Shown here: positions 10,501 through 18,273 of the stretch, piece by piece | How the letters are laid out: each line of letters starts with the position of its first letter | Position numbering within the stretch: the first letter of the stretch is position 1 | DNA from: Chitinophaga niabensis | GTDB taxonomy: Bacteria; Bacteroidota; Bacteroidia; Chitinophagales; Chitinophagaceae | Assembly (NCBI RefSeq): GCF_039545795.1 | Contig: NZ_CP154260.1 | Coordinates: forward strand, 2,981,001-3,045,000 | DNA: 64,000 nt | Reading direction: 5' to 3' | Program-made: the position numbers and the translations under genes | Notes under the pieces: generated by a model | Seen by the model: only the letters and a program-made list of their open reading frames with translations | What the model was told of the DNA's origin: nothing | Database searches by the model: none

Positions 10501-10623
10501 AATGGCACCAACCTCATCTCATGGGACAAGATGATGAACTGGGATCCTGAATCCGGTAGTGAAACAGGTAATTCCTATCCGCAATTCAGAACATGGAACC
10601 TGGGTGCAAGAATTTCCCTGTAA
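7528..10623 (+). CDS. SusC/RagA-family TonB-dependent transporter (pair 2)
   Basis: 1031 residues. Signal peptide is residues 1-20 (MKKILLIALLLFISLPQLWA), then a carboxypeptidase-regulatory-like domain (about 24-100; VITGKVIDSDGEILIGANV, SYVGYVTQEL), the canonical pre-plug motif EAVVVGYGTQKKASVVG (about residue 104), the plug with IDIETFSVLKDASATAVYG, and a barrel ending in NLGARISL. No STN domain. It follows pair-1 SusD by 32 bp in the same operon. It differs clearly from the first SusC, so the two pairs probably take up different ligands or different-sized products. Confidence 0.95.
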   Translation: MKKILLIALLLFISLPQLWAQGKVITGKVIDSDGEILIGANVMEKGTTNRAITDPKGEFKLTLTSASPVLQISYVGYVTQELPIKGQAIVHITLNADATKLGEAVVVGYGTQKKASVVGAISQVKAEELQQSSTPNLSNAIAGRVSGVVTIMGNGKPGSDNAEIFIRGMATTNTTAPLVLVDGLEREWRQIDPIDIETFSVLKDASATAVYGVRGANGVILITTKRGTKGRPVLSISTQAAAQQSIRTPKYLDSYNFALLTNEALTNEGKPAEYSASDLEHYRLNNSPYTHPNNDYYNDFVRDASWQQMTNVNVRGGNEVLAYFISANHLHQEGIYKQFPNTQYNTNTNYERFSFRSNLDFTVNPTLKIGVDLTGRFEVRKRPNFGDDNGEDLFDKLRRLPPNWAPYLNPDGSLGGRSDESRLSPFALLSQYGNRERNTNVLEGAFTIKQDLGKILKGLSFRSLIGFNSSYQSRRDIVEKAALWEYNRFGSYIPNRAATEISISTGKGPGRRRESFEGALNYNRTFGDHAVTAMVLYQQSQYFDEAKVPTGYLGWVGRATYAYKNKYLFEVNAGYNGSKQFDPSRRYGFFPAVSAGWVPSEERFWKDNIHFMNYLKIRGSYGEIGNDQIGNFNYLYEQRYLYVPDSDGWKYVWGENAFGERGIVEGQPGNANVTWERAKKSNIGFDAKMLDSKISVTVDLFHENRRDILAIPYSVPLLFGMNNPQGTVRTDGQGLPPENIGRVTNKGIDMELGYSDKIGTFGYFIKGNFTYSRNVIDRIDEEGKKYDWQKIEGKQIGQHFGLTDMGLYSRNDFQLDGNGELLLEGGFPVLKKDIALPSYGVVYPGDIRYKDLNGDGIIDSYDVGAIGKGRVPQYIYGISFGANYANFDISVLFQGAGGADMYFKEDAVWEFFALGKVMEHHLGRYNPNDPSSWDKATYPRLHPSENTNNHQKSTYWLYSRNYIRLKNVEIGYNLPKSLLSRARFSSARLFVNGTNLISWDKMMNWDPESGSETGNSYPQFRTWNLGARISL

Positions 10624-10645
10624 TGCTTTATTAAAACGAACGATC

Positions 10646-12499
10646 ATGCAACAACTAAAATATATACTCACCATTATTTCATTTTGCGCAGTATTCACTT
10701 CCTGCACAAAAGACGGTGCAGGCCTGCTGGATAAAGCAGAATCAGGCGACCTGAATGAGGAAAGGGTATTTACCAATGCAAAATACACCAAGGAATTCCT
10801 CACGGATATTTACCGCCGTATCCCTTATGGCTGGGACGACAACGTTTATCTTGACGCTTCTACGGATGATGGGGAAGCGCGCCCCTGGTGGGGATGGGTG
10901 AACAACATCCACGTTGGCGCCTACAATCCTACCAGCATGCCAAATAAATTCAAACGCTGGGCAGATTACTATGCTGCTATCAGGGCATGTAATCTCTTCC
11001 TCAGTAAAATTGATGGTGCACCTATAGATGCAGAACAATACATGAACTCTGAAGAAGTAAAAGAGCGCATGAAATACGAAGCAGTTTGCCTGCGTGCTTA
11101 TTACTATACAGAACTGGTCCGCTGGTACGGTGCTGTTCCCATCATCACCAAAGTGCTTACGCGCGATTCTCCGGAACTCTATTCCAAACGCGCCAGCCTT
11201 GCTGAAATGCAGGAGTTCATCATCAAAGATTGTGATTCCGCTGCAGCCCATTTGCCTGCAAGGCAAACAGGTGTAGACTACATGCGTGTTACCAGTGGTG
11301 TGGCCAAAGCCATTAAAGCACGTTTGCTGCTACACCTGGCAAGCCCGCTGTTTAACAGTACCACAGCTGGCCCTGCCAGTCCATGGTCCTGGGGAAATTA
11401 TGATGCCAACCGCTGGAAGGATGCCGCAAATGCAGCAAAGGCCGTGATGGACCATAAAGATGAATTAGGCGCACCTGTTTACAGCCTGGTTGTAAAAACA
11501 GAAGCTGCCAATTATTTCGGGGCAAAGGTTACCTATCCCGGCTCTCTTAAAGCCATGGGTTGGTTCAATGTATTCATTACAAGGGTGAATACAGAAATGA
11601 TGCTGGCTTATGGTAAAAAAGGAACTACCAATGAATTGGATAAGTGGCAACTACCCGGCGCTATGCAAAAAGCCGGTGACGCCTCTTATACCCTGCCTAC
11701 TTATAACTATGCCGCCTGTTTTGAAACCAAAGACGGCAGACCCGTTTATGTAACTGATGAATACGGCGTACCTGTAATAGATGCCAATGGACAGTTCACC
11801 GTAAACTCTGCTTCCGGTTTCGATCCGCAGAAGCCTTACCTCAACAGGGATTCCCGGTTCTACCATTCCATCTGGTATAACGGCTCCATGTTTGGCGGCA
11901 CCACCTTTAATCCATGGCGCGGTGAGGATGGTACCTTCGGACCTGAATTCCTCAGCGGTTATGCACATACCGGCCTCTTCCTCCGTAAGTTTATGGACCC
12001 CAAGAACATTTCCCTCAGTAATGGTGTAACCGGGCAAACCAATCACAACTTCCCTTTATACCGCTATGTGGAAATGCTGTTAAACTATGCAGAAGCCCTC
12101 AATGAGTTCCTGCCTGACGGGGCAGCCCGCGTGGAAGTGATCCAGACCCTGGACCAGATCAGGCTCCGGGCAGATATGCCGAATGTGAACACCACCTTTA
12201 CCACCAATGGCTGGAATGTGAACGATCAGAAACAAATGCGCAAATTCATCCGTAACGAACGCCGGATAGAACTCGCCTTTGAAGAACACCGTTTCTTTGA
12301 TATCCGCCGCTGGCTGATCGGTGAACAAACACAAAAGGTGGTATATGAACACGATATCTTCAAAAAACTGGATGGTTCCTTTGTGTACACTATTAAGGTT
12401 TGGGAAAGAAGGGTATTCCAACCCAAACACAACCTGTTGCCTTTACCGCAGTCAGAAGTGAACAACAATCCTAATATGCAGCAAAACCCGGGTTGGTAA
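10646..12499 (+). CDS. SusD/RagB-family outer-membrane lipoprotein (pair 2)
   Basis: 617 residues from the ATG at 10646. An open frame extends up to 10559, but only the downstream start gives a lipoprotein signal ending at Cys20 (CAVFTSC-TKDG), and it leaves 22 bp after the SusC stop instead of an overlap. SusD hallmarks are YEAVCLRAYYYTELVRWYG, the C-terminal RNERRIELAFEEHRFFDIRRW, and the end PNMQQNPGW. Partner of the SusC just upstream; it binds ligand at the cell surface. Its product would reach the periplasmic enzymes encoded by the next genes. Confidence 0.95.
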   Translation: MQQLKYILTIISFCAVFTSCTKDGAGLLDKAESGDLNEERVFTNAKYTKEFLTDIYRRIPYGWDDNVYLDASTDDGEARPWWGWVNNIHVGAYNPTSMPNKFKRWADYYAAIRACNLFLSKIDGAPIDAEQYMNSEEVKERMKYEAVCLRAYYYTELVRWYGAVPIITKVLTRDSPELYSKRASLAEMQEFIIKDCDSAAAHLPARQTGVDYMRVTSGVAKAIKARLLLHLASPLFNSTTAGPASPWSWGNYDANRWKDAANAAKAVMDHKDELGAPVYSLVVKTEAANYFGAKVTYPGSLKAMGWFNVFITRVNTEMMLAYGKKGTTNELDKWQLPGAMQKAGDASYTLPTYNYAACFETKDGRPVYVTDEYGVPVIDANGQFTVNSASGFDPQKPYLNRDSRFYHSIWYNGSMFGGTTFNPWRGEDGTFGPEFLSGYAHTGLFLRKFMDPKNISLSNGVTGQTNHNFPLYRYVEMLLNYAEALNEFLPDGAARVEVIQTLDQIRLRADMPNVNTTFTTNGWNVNDQKQMRKFIRNERRIELAFEEHRFFDIRRWLIGEQTQKVVYEHDIFKKLDGSFVYTIKVWERRVFQPKHNLLPLPQSEVNNNPNMQQNPGW

Positions 12500-12517
12500 A
12501 ATTAAATTGTATTGATC

Positions 12518-12907
12518 ATGAAAAAAGTATTTGTAATTTTCATACTGGCACTCACCGCTTTCAGCAGTTGTAAAAAGGATGACTTTTATGCGAAGTTTGT
12601 TCCTGAAGTGTTGTTCTACGAAAAAGATAAAGTGGAGAACGCGGATTTTGTTTCCACCACACTGCCCGCCGGCACCACAGAATGGACCGTAAAAGCAAGG
12701 GTGAGCGCTCCCATGAAGCTGAAGGAAATAAAACTGTATAAAGGGCAGGACCTCCTGGAAACTTATAAGGACTTTCAGCTAACACCCACTGTATTCAACG
12801 TGCAGCGGGTGGTAACAGGTATCACGGCAGAAACCACCATGAAGATAGTGGCGGTGGATGCAGATAATAAAAGCACTACCAGAACTTTTATCATTAAAGT
12901 AAACTAA
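12518..12907 (+). CDS. Small surface lipoprotein with one Ig-like domain (SusE/F-position)
   Basis: 129 residues from the ATG at 12518 (a TTG six bases upstream would add only two residues). The lipobox ends at Cys18 (LTAFSSC) and is followed by KKDD, matching the Cys-X-Lys-(Asp/Glu)2 export signal that sends Bacteroidota lipoproteins to the cell surface. The rest looks like a single beta-sandwich, with alternating hydrophobics and the pattern VKARVSAPMKLKEIKLYKG. It sits where SusE/SusF-type glycan-binding lipoproteins usually lie, 18 bp after SusD and 4 bp before the DUF1080 gene. An accessory ligand-binding role is inferred from position; I recognise no named family. Confidence 0.7.
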   Translation: MKKVFVIFILALTAFSSCKKDDFYAKFVPEVLFYEKDKVENADFVSTTLPAGTTEWTVKARVSAPMKLKEIKLYKGQDLLETYKDFQLTPTVFNVQRVVTGITAETTMKIVAVDADNKSTTRTFIIKVN

Positions 12908-12911
12908 TCAC

Positions 12912-13613
12912 ATGAAAAAGCCGCTTTGCTTAATAGTGAGCTGTACATTACTTTCCCTTGCAGGATTTTCGCAGGAGAACACGCTCACGGCAAAAGAGAA
13001 AAAACAAGGCTGGACGCTGCTTTTTGATGGCACCAGCACGAATGGATTTACAACACCCGGCGGTAAACCCGTTCCGGCAGGATGGCAGGTGAAAGATGGC
13101 AGCATCACTGCCATTAAAGGCGGCAAAGGCGGCGATATTATCACCACCGGTGAGTACAGCGACTTTGAGTTGTCCGTGGATTATAACATTGAACCCGGCT
13201 GCAACAGCGGCGTGAAGTACTTCTTTACCAAGTATGAAAAGGGTGGCAACCTGGGCATGGAATTCCAGATCCTGGATGATGCACTGGCAGAAGATAATAA
13301 GCTGGAAAATCACCGCGTAGGTTCTTTTTATGATGTAATGCCTGTGACTGCATCTGATAAAAAAATAAACCCGCCCGGACAATGGAACACCATCCGCATT
13401 GTATCTAAAAAAGGCAAAGTGGAACACTGGCTGAACGGAAAAAAGATCCTTTCCTTCACGCGAGGTGATGCTGCATTTTCAGCCGCGGTGGCCAAAAGCA
13501 AATTCAGCAAAGCAGAGCCGGCATTCGGTACCGTGGAAAAAGGTCACATCCTGTTACAGGAACATGGCGGACAGGTATCTTTCAGAAACATTAAGATCTT
13601 ATCATTAAAATAG
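12912..13613 (+). CDS. DUF1080 family protein, 3-keto-glycoside hydrolase/lyase-like
   Basis: 233 residues with a signal peptide (about 1-20, MKKPLCLIVSCTLLSLAGFS) and a single concanavalin-like jelly-roll domain of the DUF1080 family (PF06439). Family landmarks are GWTLLFDGTSTNGF, YSDFELSVDYNIEPGCNSGVK, the central MEFQILDD, and the end GGQVSFRNIKILSL. Members of this family in Bacteroidota act on 3-keto-glycosides made by Gfo/Idh/MocA dehydrogenases and open the glycosidic bond without ordinary hydrolase chemistry. The next gene, 4 bp away, is exactly such an oxidoreductase, which supports the role. Substrate and exact mechanism (hydrolysis or elimination) are not visible. Probably periplasmic. 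Confidence 0.9.
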   Translation: MKKPLCLIVSCTLLSLAGFSQENTLTAKEKKQGWTLLFDGTSTNGFTTPGGKPVPAGWQVKDGSITAIKGGKGGDIITTGEYSDFELSVDYNIEPGCNSGVKYFFTKYEKGGNLGMEFQILDDALAEDNKLENHRVGSFYDVMPVTASDKKINPPGQWNTIRIVSKKGKVEHWLNGKKILSFTRGDAAFSAAVAKSKFSKAEPAFGTVEKGHILLQEHGGQVSFRNIKILSLK

Positions 13614-13617
13614 CACC

Positions 13618-14964
13618 ATGGAAAAAAGACGCGATTTTATTAAGAAGCTCGCATTAAGTTCCGCAGGTTTCGCCATTGGCAATTCAGCACTTGGTTTTAG
13701 TGCAAAGAGTTATAAAAATATCATAGGCGCCAATAACAGGATCAGGGTATCCATTATTGGCGTGAACGGGCGTGGCAATGGCATGGCCGGTGTTTTCGCA
13801 AAACAGAAGGATACGGAAATAGCTTCTATCTGTGATGTGGACAGCAGGGCCATTCCCAAAGCCATTAAAACAGTGATGGCCACCGGGCATACCAATACCC
13901 CCAAAGGAGAAAAAGATCTCCGCAAGGTATTGGAAGATAAATCCGTTGATGCCATCTACACAGCCACACCGGATCACTGGCATGCACCTTTAACTATTAT
14001 GGGATGCCAGACAGGCAAACATGTATACGTTGAAAAACCCTTAAGCCACAATCCTCACGAAGGTGAAATGGCGGTTGCAGCAGCGCGGAAATACAACCGC
14101 GTAGTGCAAATGGGTGCGCAACGCCGCTCTGCTCCCATCCTTACAAAAGGGATTGAAGAATTGCATAACGGAGTTATCGGAAGAGTATACTTCGCAAAAG
14201 CATGGTATACCAATACCCGCAAATCAAACGTACTCAAACCCGCAGAAGTTCCGGATTGGCTGGATTATGATCTTTGGCAGGGACCTGCTCCCCGCACCCC
14301 CTACAAGGATGGACTGATCCATTACAACTGGCATTGGTTCTGGCATTGGGGTACAGGCGAAGCCCTCAACAACGGCACACATGAAGTAGATGTGGCACGC
14401 TGGGGACTGGGTGTTGATTTCCCTACCCGCGTAAGTTCTGTGGGAGGCCGTTACCAGTTTTCAGATGATTGGGAAACACCGGATACACAGATCGTTACCA
14501 TGGATTATCCCGGCCGTGTTTCCCTGATGTGGGAGAACAGAAGTTCCAATGGAAGGAAAATTGAAGGACTTGACAGAGGTGTTATTTTCTATGGAGAAAA
14601 AGGCAGCCTGGATACCGGCGGAGACAACTACAAAGTATATGATCTCGATGGCAAGCTGATCAAAGAAGGAAAAACCGCCATGAAGGAAAGTGAGTTAGAT
14701 GGACGTAATACTTCCAGCCCAAGCATTGGCCTTGACAACCTGCATGTAATGGACTTCCTGGATGCAATGAGGAATAACCGCAAGCCTAATTGTGATGTTG
14801 AGTCAGGGCATAAGAGTACCGTTGCTATGCAGCTGGGTAATATATCCTGGCGTGTTGGCCGTGATCTGAAAGTAGACCCTAAGAACGGGCATATCATTGG
14901 CGATAAGGATGCGGAGAAGTTATGGCGCAGGAGTTATGAGAAAGGTTGGGAACCGAAGATATAA
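13618..14964 (+). CDS. Tat-exported Gfo/Idh/MocA-family oxidoreductase (putative glycoside 3-dehydrogenase)
   Basis: 448 residues. The N-terminus has a twin-arginine signal (KRRDFIKKLALSSAGF), which implies export folded with its cofactor already bound. The Rossmann motif IGVNGRGNG is followed by the acidic CDVDS, and the family motif VEKPLSHN contains Lys140, the conserved EKP lysine. A C-terminal substrate domain includes WHWFWHWGTGEALNNGTHEVD and HVMDFLDAMRNNRKP. Enzymes of this subgroup oxidise sugar ring hydroxyls using tightly held NAD(H); with DUF1080 proteins they form 3-keto-glycoside pathways. It is the last gene of the operon: 4 bp after DUF1080 and closed by a strong terminator. 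Specific activity is inferred. Confidence 0.9.
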   Translation: MEKRRDFIKKLALSSAGFAIGNSALGFSAKSYKNIIGANNRIRVSIIGVNGRGNGMAGVFAKQKDTEIASICDVDSRAIPKAIKTVMATGHTNTPKGEKDLRKVLEDKSVDAIYTATPDHWHAPLTIMGCQTGKHVYVEKPLSHNPHEGEMAVAAARKYNRVVQMGAQRRSAPILTKGIEELHNGVIGRVYFAKAWYTNTRKSNVLKPAEVPDWLDYDLWQGPAPRTPYKDGLIHYNWHWFWHWGTGEALNNGTHEVDVARWGLGVDFPTRVSSVGGRYQFSDDWETPDTQIVTMDYPGRVSLMWENRSSNGRKIEGLDRGVIFYGEKGSLDTGGDNYKVYDLDGKLIKEGKTAMKESELDGRNTSSPSIGLDNLHVMDFLDAMRNNRKPNCDVESGHKSTVAMQLGNISWRVGRDLKVDPKNGHIIGDKDAEKLWRRSYEKGWEPKI

Positions 14965-14970
14965 GATGTA

Positions 14971-15007
14971 AAAAGGGGCTGAGTAGAAAATACTCAACCC
15001 TTTTTTT
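14971..15007 (+). terminator. Rho-independent terminator of the SusCD/DUF1080 operon
   Basis: The stem is formed by 14971-14985 and 14991-15005 with loop GAAAA; it has one C-A mismatch and one G-U pair, and ends in a run of seven T. It starts 6 bp after the oxidoreductase stop codon. Confidence 0.9.
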
Positions 15008-15040
15008 ATGTTTATGAACTACTCATAAAATGAAACAAAT

Positions 15041-15074
15041 AAAAAAGCCGCGACAGCATCTGTATCGCGGCTTT
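15041..15074 (-). terminator. Rho-independent terminator of the OmpA/PorP/giant-protein cluster
   Basis: A perfect 10-bp stem (AAAGCCGCGA at 15044-15053, TCGCGGCTTT at 15065-15074). On the minus strand it is followed by a T run (15041-15046 are A on the plus strand). It lies 20 bp after the stop of the OmpA-family gene. Together with the terminator at 14971 it separates two convergent operons. Confidence 0.88.
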
Positions 15075-15093
15075 CCTCCTATAAAACGCTCTC

Positions 15094-16923
15094 CTACCAT
15101 ATTACCCGTAATTCTGATCTCCTGTTCTCTCTTTGCTGTTCCTCTGTACAAGGTGCAGCTTCGCTACAAGGATTTATGAGGTGCTGCTCTCCCATATTCT
15201 TATAAAATAGCCGTTTAGGCGAGATGCCCTTTTTTACGAGGTAATCGATCACAGCATAACAACGCAGTGCAGAAAGATCTACGTTATACTGATCTGTACC
15301 ACGGCTATCTGTAAATGAATGTACCATTAACTTCCAGTCTGGATGTTGTTGTAAGGTGCCTGCTACTTCATCAAGTATTTTACGGGATTCACTTAATAGT
15401 TCAGCACTGTTGAAATCGTAGAGGAATTTGTGTTTTTCGATGTTTCGTTTTATTTCCAACTCATCCGCAGTATGCGTTACTTTGGAAGGTATGGTTGCAG
15501 CCGTGTTATTACCTGTTGCAGAAGGATTGCCCGCTGCAACATTTTTATCCACGGCAGTGCCCCGGATACCATTAGTAAACCAGCCGGAATATGCCGGATC
15601 CATAAAATGGTATACATCATCAGAACCTGCACCACCTGCACGGTTGGATGCAAAATAACCTTCGTAACCATTTAGCCCGAGGATAAAGCTCATATCATCT
15701 GCCCCGGAATTAAAGGGTGGCTGAAGGTTGAATGGCATAGTCCATTCTGCTTTATTGCCGGTTACCCGAAAAATGTCGTAGCCGCCCATGCCGGGATGAC
15801 CTTTACTGGAAAAGTACAGCGTACCTTCTGCATTAAAGGAGGGAAAAGTTTCAGCAGCTACTGTATTTATACGGGGGCCACAGTTTACCGGCTTGCCCCA
15901 GTTACTGTCTGCCAGTTTTTCACTATACCAGATGTCCGTCTGCCCATAACCTCCCGGCCTGTCGGACACAAAGTAAAGCAAATCTCCAGCACTGTTCAAT
16001 ACAGGATGGCTGGAAGAGAAGCCGTCCATATTAAGGCCGGCCAATATTTCAAGGGGTGTCCATTTATTATCTTTCTTTACAGAGCGGTATAATGTAAGCA
16101 GGCGCCTGCCGTTCAGAGGTCCGCGTTTCTGAATGATTTCAGGCCTTTCCTGTTCATTCACGGTCACATACAGCGTGTCTTCCGTTTTATTAAAACAGGC
16201 CGGCCCGATGTGATAATCATATTTTCCCAGGATCTTCGGTAACATATCTTCGAGGTACATATTGGAATTAGTACCCTGGTATTGCTGGTACACATATGCT
16301 TTATAATAAGGCTGAAAGGTACGTTTATCAGAAGCAGGATTGGCTCCTCCTCCATCCCCCTGTATCATCTTACGGTAACCATTACCTGTAATGAGCAAGC
16401 CCTGCTGCATCATGCCGCTGATCCATTCGGAATAAGGTGTGTTCAGTTCTTTCAGCCCTTTAAGATGATCTGTATTCACTTTGTGCGATTGCCATAATAC
16501 GGCACTGTCACATCCTTGCAGCGCAACCGCTTTAAAAACAAGACTATCGGGCTGTGCAGATTCGAAGAGGTTATATTGTTTGCGGGCGGAATCATATTGT
16601 TCCATGTTCCGCAATACTTCTCCATAAGCAAAATAAGCGCCTGAAGCATGATCGGGCCGCCTGATCACTTCTGCATACCAGCCTGCAGCCTGGTAGAAAT
16701 TGCCTGTTTCACGATGGCAAACTGCCAGTTTCATCATCAGGTCTGTAGGCGTACGACTGCCCTTATTTTTCGCTATCCTGTTAAAAAGGCTTCCGGCCAA
16801 TGCATATTCCTGCCTGGCATAAGCTTCCTCCGCCAGGCGGAGTTCACTTTTCTGTTCCTGTGCGGAAAGCTGCTGGCTGAACAAGACGAGCCATGCAAGA
16901 AAAAGAAAGTAATACTGCTTCAA
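15094..16923 (-). CDS. OmpA-family protein with TPR and PD40 repeats (T9SS/gliding-associated PorE-like)
   Basis: 609 residues with a signal peptide (about 1-21, ending QQLSAQ). Order of parts: TPR-like helices (about 25-150; LRLAEEAYARQEYALAGSLF, YFAYGEVLRNMEQYDSARKQ), a PD40/WD40-like beta-propeller (about 250-430; LLYFVSDRPGGYGQTDIW, LYFSSKGHPGMGGYDIF, GYFASNRAGGAGSDDVY), and a C-terminal OmpA peptidoglycan-binding domain (about 490-609; HSFTDSRGTDQYNVDLSALR, ENRRSELRV). This TPR-PD40-OmpA order is typical of PorE-like envelope proteins found with PorP/SprF genes. The gene lies 17 bp after the PorP-family gene and is last in the cluster. A role in anchoring or stabilising the secretion and attachment complex of the giant protein is inferred. 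Confidence 0.88.
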   Translation of the reverse strand: MKQYYFLFLAWLVLFSQQLSAQEQKSELRLAEEAYARQEYALAGSLFNRIAKNKGSRTPTDLMMKLAVCHRETGNFYQAAGWYAEVIRRPDHASGAYFAYGEVLRNMEQYDSARKQYNLFESAQPDSLVFKAVALQGCDSAVLWQSHKVNTDHLKGLKELNTPYSEWISGMMQQGLLITGNGYRKMIQGDGGGANPASDKRTFQPYYKAYVYQQYQGTNSNMYLEDMLPKILGKYDYHIGPACFNKTEDTLYVTVNEQERPEIIQKRGPLNGRRLLTLYRSVKKDNKWTPLEILAGLNMDGFSSSHPVLNSAGDLLYFVSDRPGGYGQTDIWYSEKLADSNWGKPVNCGPRINTVAAETFPSFNAEGTLYFSSKGHPGMGGYDIFRVTGNKAEWTMPFNLQPPFNSGADDMSFILGLNGYEGYFASNRAGGAGSDDVYHFMDPAYSGWFTNGIRGTAVDKNVAAGNPSATGNNTAATIPSKVTHTADELEIKRNIEKHKFLYDFNSAELLSESRKILDEVAGTLQQHPDWKLMVHSFTDSRGTDQYNVDLSALRCYAVIDYLVKKGISPKRLFYKNMGEQHLINPCSEAAPCTEEQQRENRRSELRVIW

Positions 16924-16940
16924 GGTCAGAAGGTTTAAGT

Positions 16941-17945
16941 TTAGAAATAGCGCGGATTGGTAAGTGAATATTTTTTAGAAGGGAAAAGTAATCCGATTGA
17001 GATCTCATGTGATCCACCCTGTGTGCCGGCCATTTTATTCACATTAAGATCGTAGGCATATCCGATCCGCAGTTTTTCATTCACATAATACTCAAGCATA
17101 ATACTGGCTGCGTTGGCAGGAGTAAGATCCCTGGAAAGGTTCTCTTTGTTCCAGAGTTTCATATTCGTACGATAAGAACCACCGATCCATATCTTTTCAT
17201 CGATGAGCAGGAAGGCATTAAGATCCACACTGGTGGGACCTTTGAAATCTTCCTTGATCATAAGGGAAGGCTTCAGGATCAGGTTGGGAGACAATGTCAA
17301 AGCAGTGCCTGTGGTGAGGTACATGTGCTGCGTTTTACGGATCGCCGCGTAATTGTTCCCTTTCCAGGAATAGCGGGTAGCATCGCTGTACAGCGAAAAA
17401 AGGTCCATCACAGATACGCCGGCATAAAACCTTGAGCTGTAATAATAAACGCCAAAGCGTGCATCCGGCACCCATGTGCTGGTTTTGCCGGTGGGAATTG
17501 CCTGGTCGTCATTATCCACATACTGCAACGCAGCGCCGTCAATAGCATATTGCGATACGCCGGCTCCTATGCCCAGGCATAAACGCCTTGTGTCTTCATC
17601 ATCCAGCGGAATGCGGTATGCATAGGAAGCGTACAATGACAATGACTCCTGAGGCCCCAGCCTGTCAAACATTGCCTGTAACCCAATGCCCACTTTACTT
17701 TCAGGCGCATTGGTCAACCCATCAATAGAAATGCCTCCTGTACGGGGAGCACCGGGAAACCCTGCCCATTGATGCCGGTAGATGGAATTGAGGTACCAAT
17801 CCTGCTTGTAACCTGCATATGCGGGATTCACTGCCAGCCCGTTAAATACATACTGGCTGAACTGTATGTTCTGCTGCGCTTTGCCGGATATGATGGCTGC
17901 CGTTAACAACAGAAGGGTCAAGTAAATGGTTTTTCTACACTGCAT
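16941..17945 (-). CDS. PorP/SprF-family type IX secretion outer-membrane protein
   Basis: 334 residues from the start at 17945, which gives a clean signal peptide (MQCRKTIYLTLLLLTAAII...AQ). A longer frame to 18035 would overlap the giant gene and spoil the signal. Family hallmarks follow the signal at once: FSQYVFNGLAVNPAYAG, then WAGFPGAPRTGGISIDG, and a C-terminal IGYAYDLNVNKMAGTQGGSHEISIG. PorP/SprF proteins are beta-barrels needed for secretion or surface attachment of T9SS cargo with type B CTDs; SprF serves SprB in Flavobacterium in this way. The gene lies directly downstream of just such a cargo, so it is probably its dedicated partner. Confidence 0.93.
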   Translation of the reverse strand: MQCRKTIYLTLLLLTAAIISGKAQQNIQFSQYVFNGLAVNPAYAGYKQDWYLNSIYRHQWAGFPGAPRTGGISIDGLTNAPESKVGIGLQAMFDRLGPQESLSLYASYAYRIPLDDEDTRRLCLGIGAGVSQYAIDGAALQYVDNDDQAIPTGKTSTWVPDARFGVYYYSSRFYAGVSVMDLFSLYSDATRYSWKGNNYAAIRKTQHMYLTTGTALTLSPNLILKPSLMIKEDFKGPTSVDLNAFLLIDEKIWIGGSYRTNMKLWNKENLSRDLTPANAASIMLEYYVNEKLRIGYAYDLNVNKMAGTQGGSHEISIGLLFPSKKYSLTNPRYF

Positions 17946-17966
17946 AACCGCTTTTTTAAGCTGATG

Positions 17967-17997
17967 CCGGACACTGTACAAAAGATACAGCGTCCGG
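17967..17997 (-). other. Intercistronic RNA hairpin between giant-protein and PorP genes
   Basis: Two 12-base arms (17967-17978 and 17986-17997) pair fully in the minus-strand RNA, with one G-U pair and a 7-base loop. In plus-strand RNA the same position would be an A-C mismatch, so the structure favours the minus transcript. No T run follows, so it is not a classical terminator; an RNA stability or processing element that sets the ratio of giant protein to PorP is possible. Confidence 0.55.
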
Positions 17998-18013
17998 TGA
18001 TCCGCGTCTGTTT

Positions 18014-18273
18014 TTATCTCAGTATTTCTATCCACCCTTTATAGGCACTTGTGCCTTCGGGGCGTTTCACTTCCAGGATATAGTAATAGGTTCCTTCGTT
18101 CAAACCTGAACCATTCCAGTCGTTCCGGTAATCCTTGTTTTGGTATACCATGCCGCCCCAGCGGTTATAGATATAGATCTTCGATCCCGGGTATTTTTCC
18201 AGGCCTGCGATGATGAACCGTTCGTTCTTGCCATCGCCGTTCGGCGTGAATACATTCGGGAAATTCAGGTCTT
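18014..18273 (-). other. Type B T9SS C-terminal sorting domain of the giant protein
   Basis: The last ~85 residues match the gliding-motility-associated C-terminal domain (TIGR04131/CHU_C type): [14 protein letters not shown], then [34 protein letters not shown], and a final strand GWIEILR. This domain directs export through T9SS and, unlike type A CTDs, generally needs a PorP/SprF-type partner. It is the same type of domain as in the partial gene at the right window edge. Confidence 0.92.

Noticed and set aside
10742..11266. Minus-strand ORF of 174 codons inside the pair-2 SusD gene, and a similar one at 4483-4995 inside the first SusC gene
   Set aside because: Antisense shadows of clear SusD and SusC genes; protein composition is not credible.
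17946..18035. Longer PorP/SprF start at 18035
   Set aside because: It would overlap the giant gene's stop and bury the signal peptide behind 30 charged residues; the start at 17945 is better.
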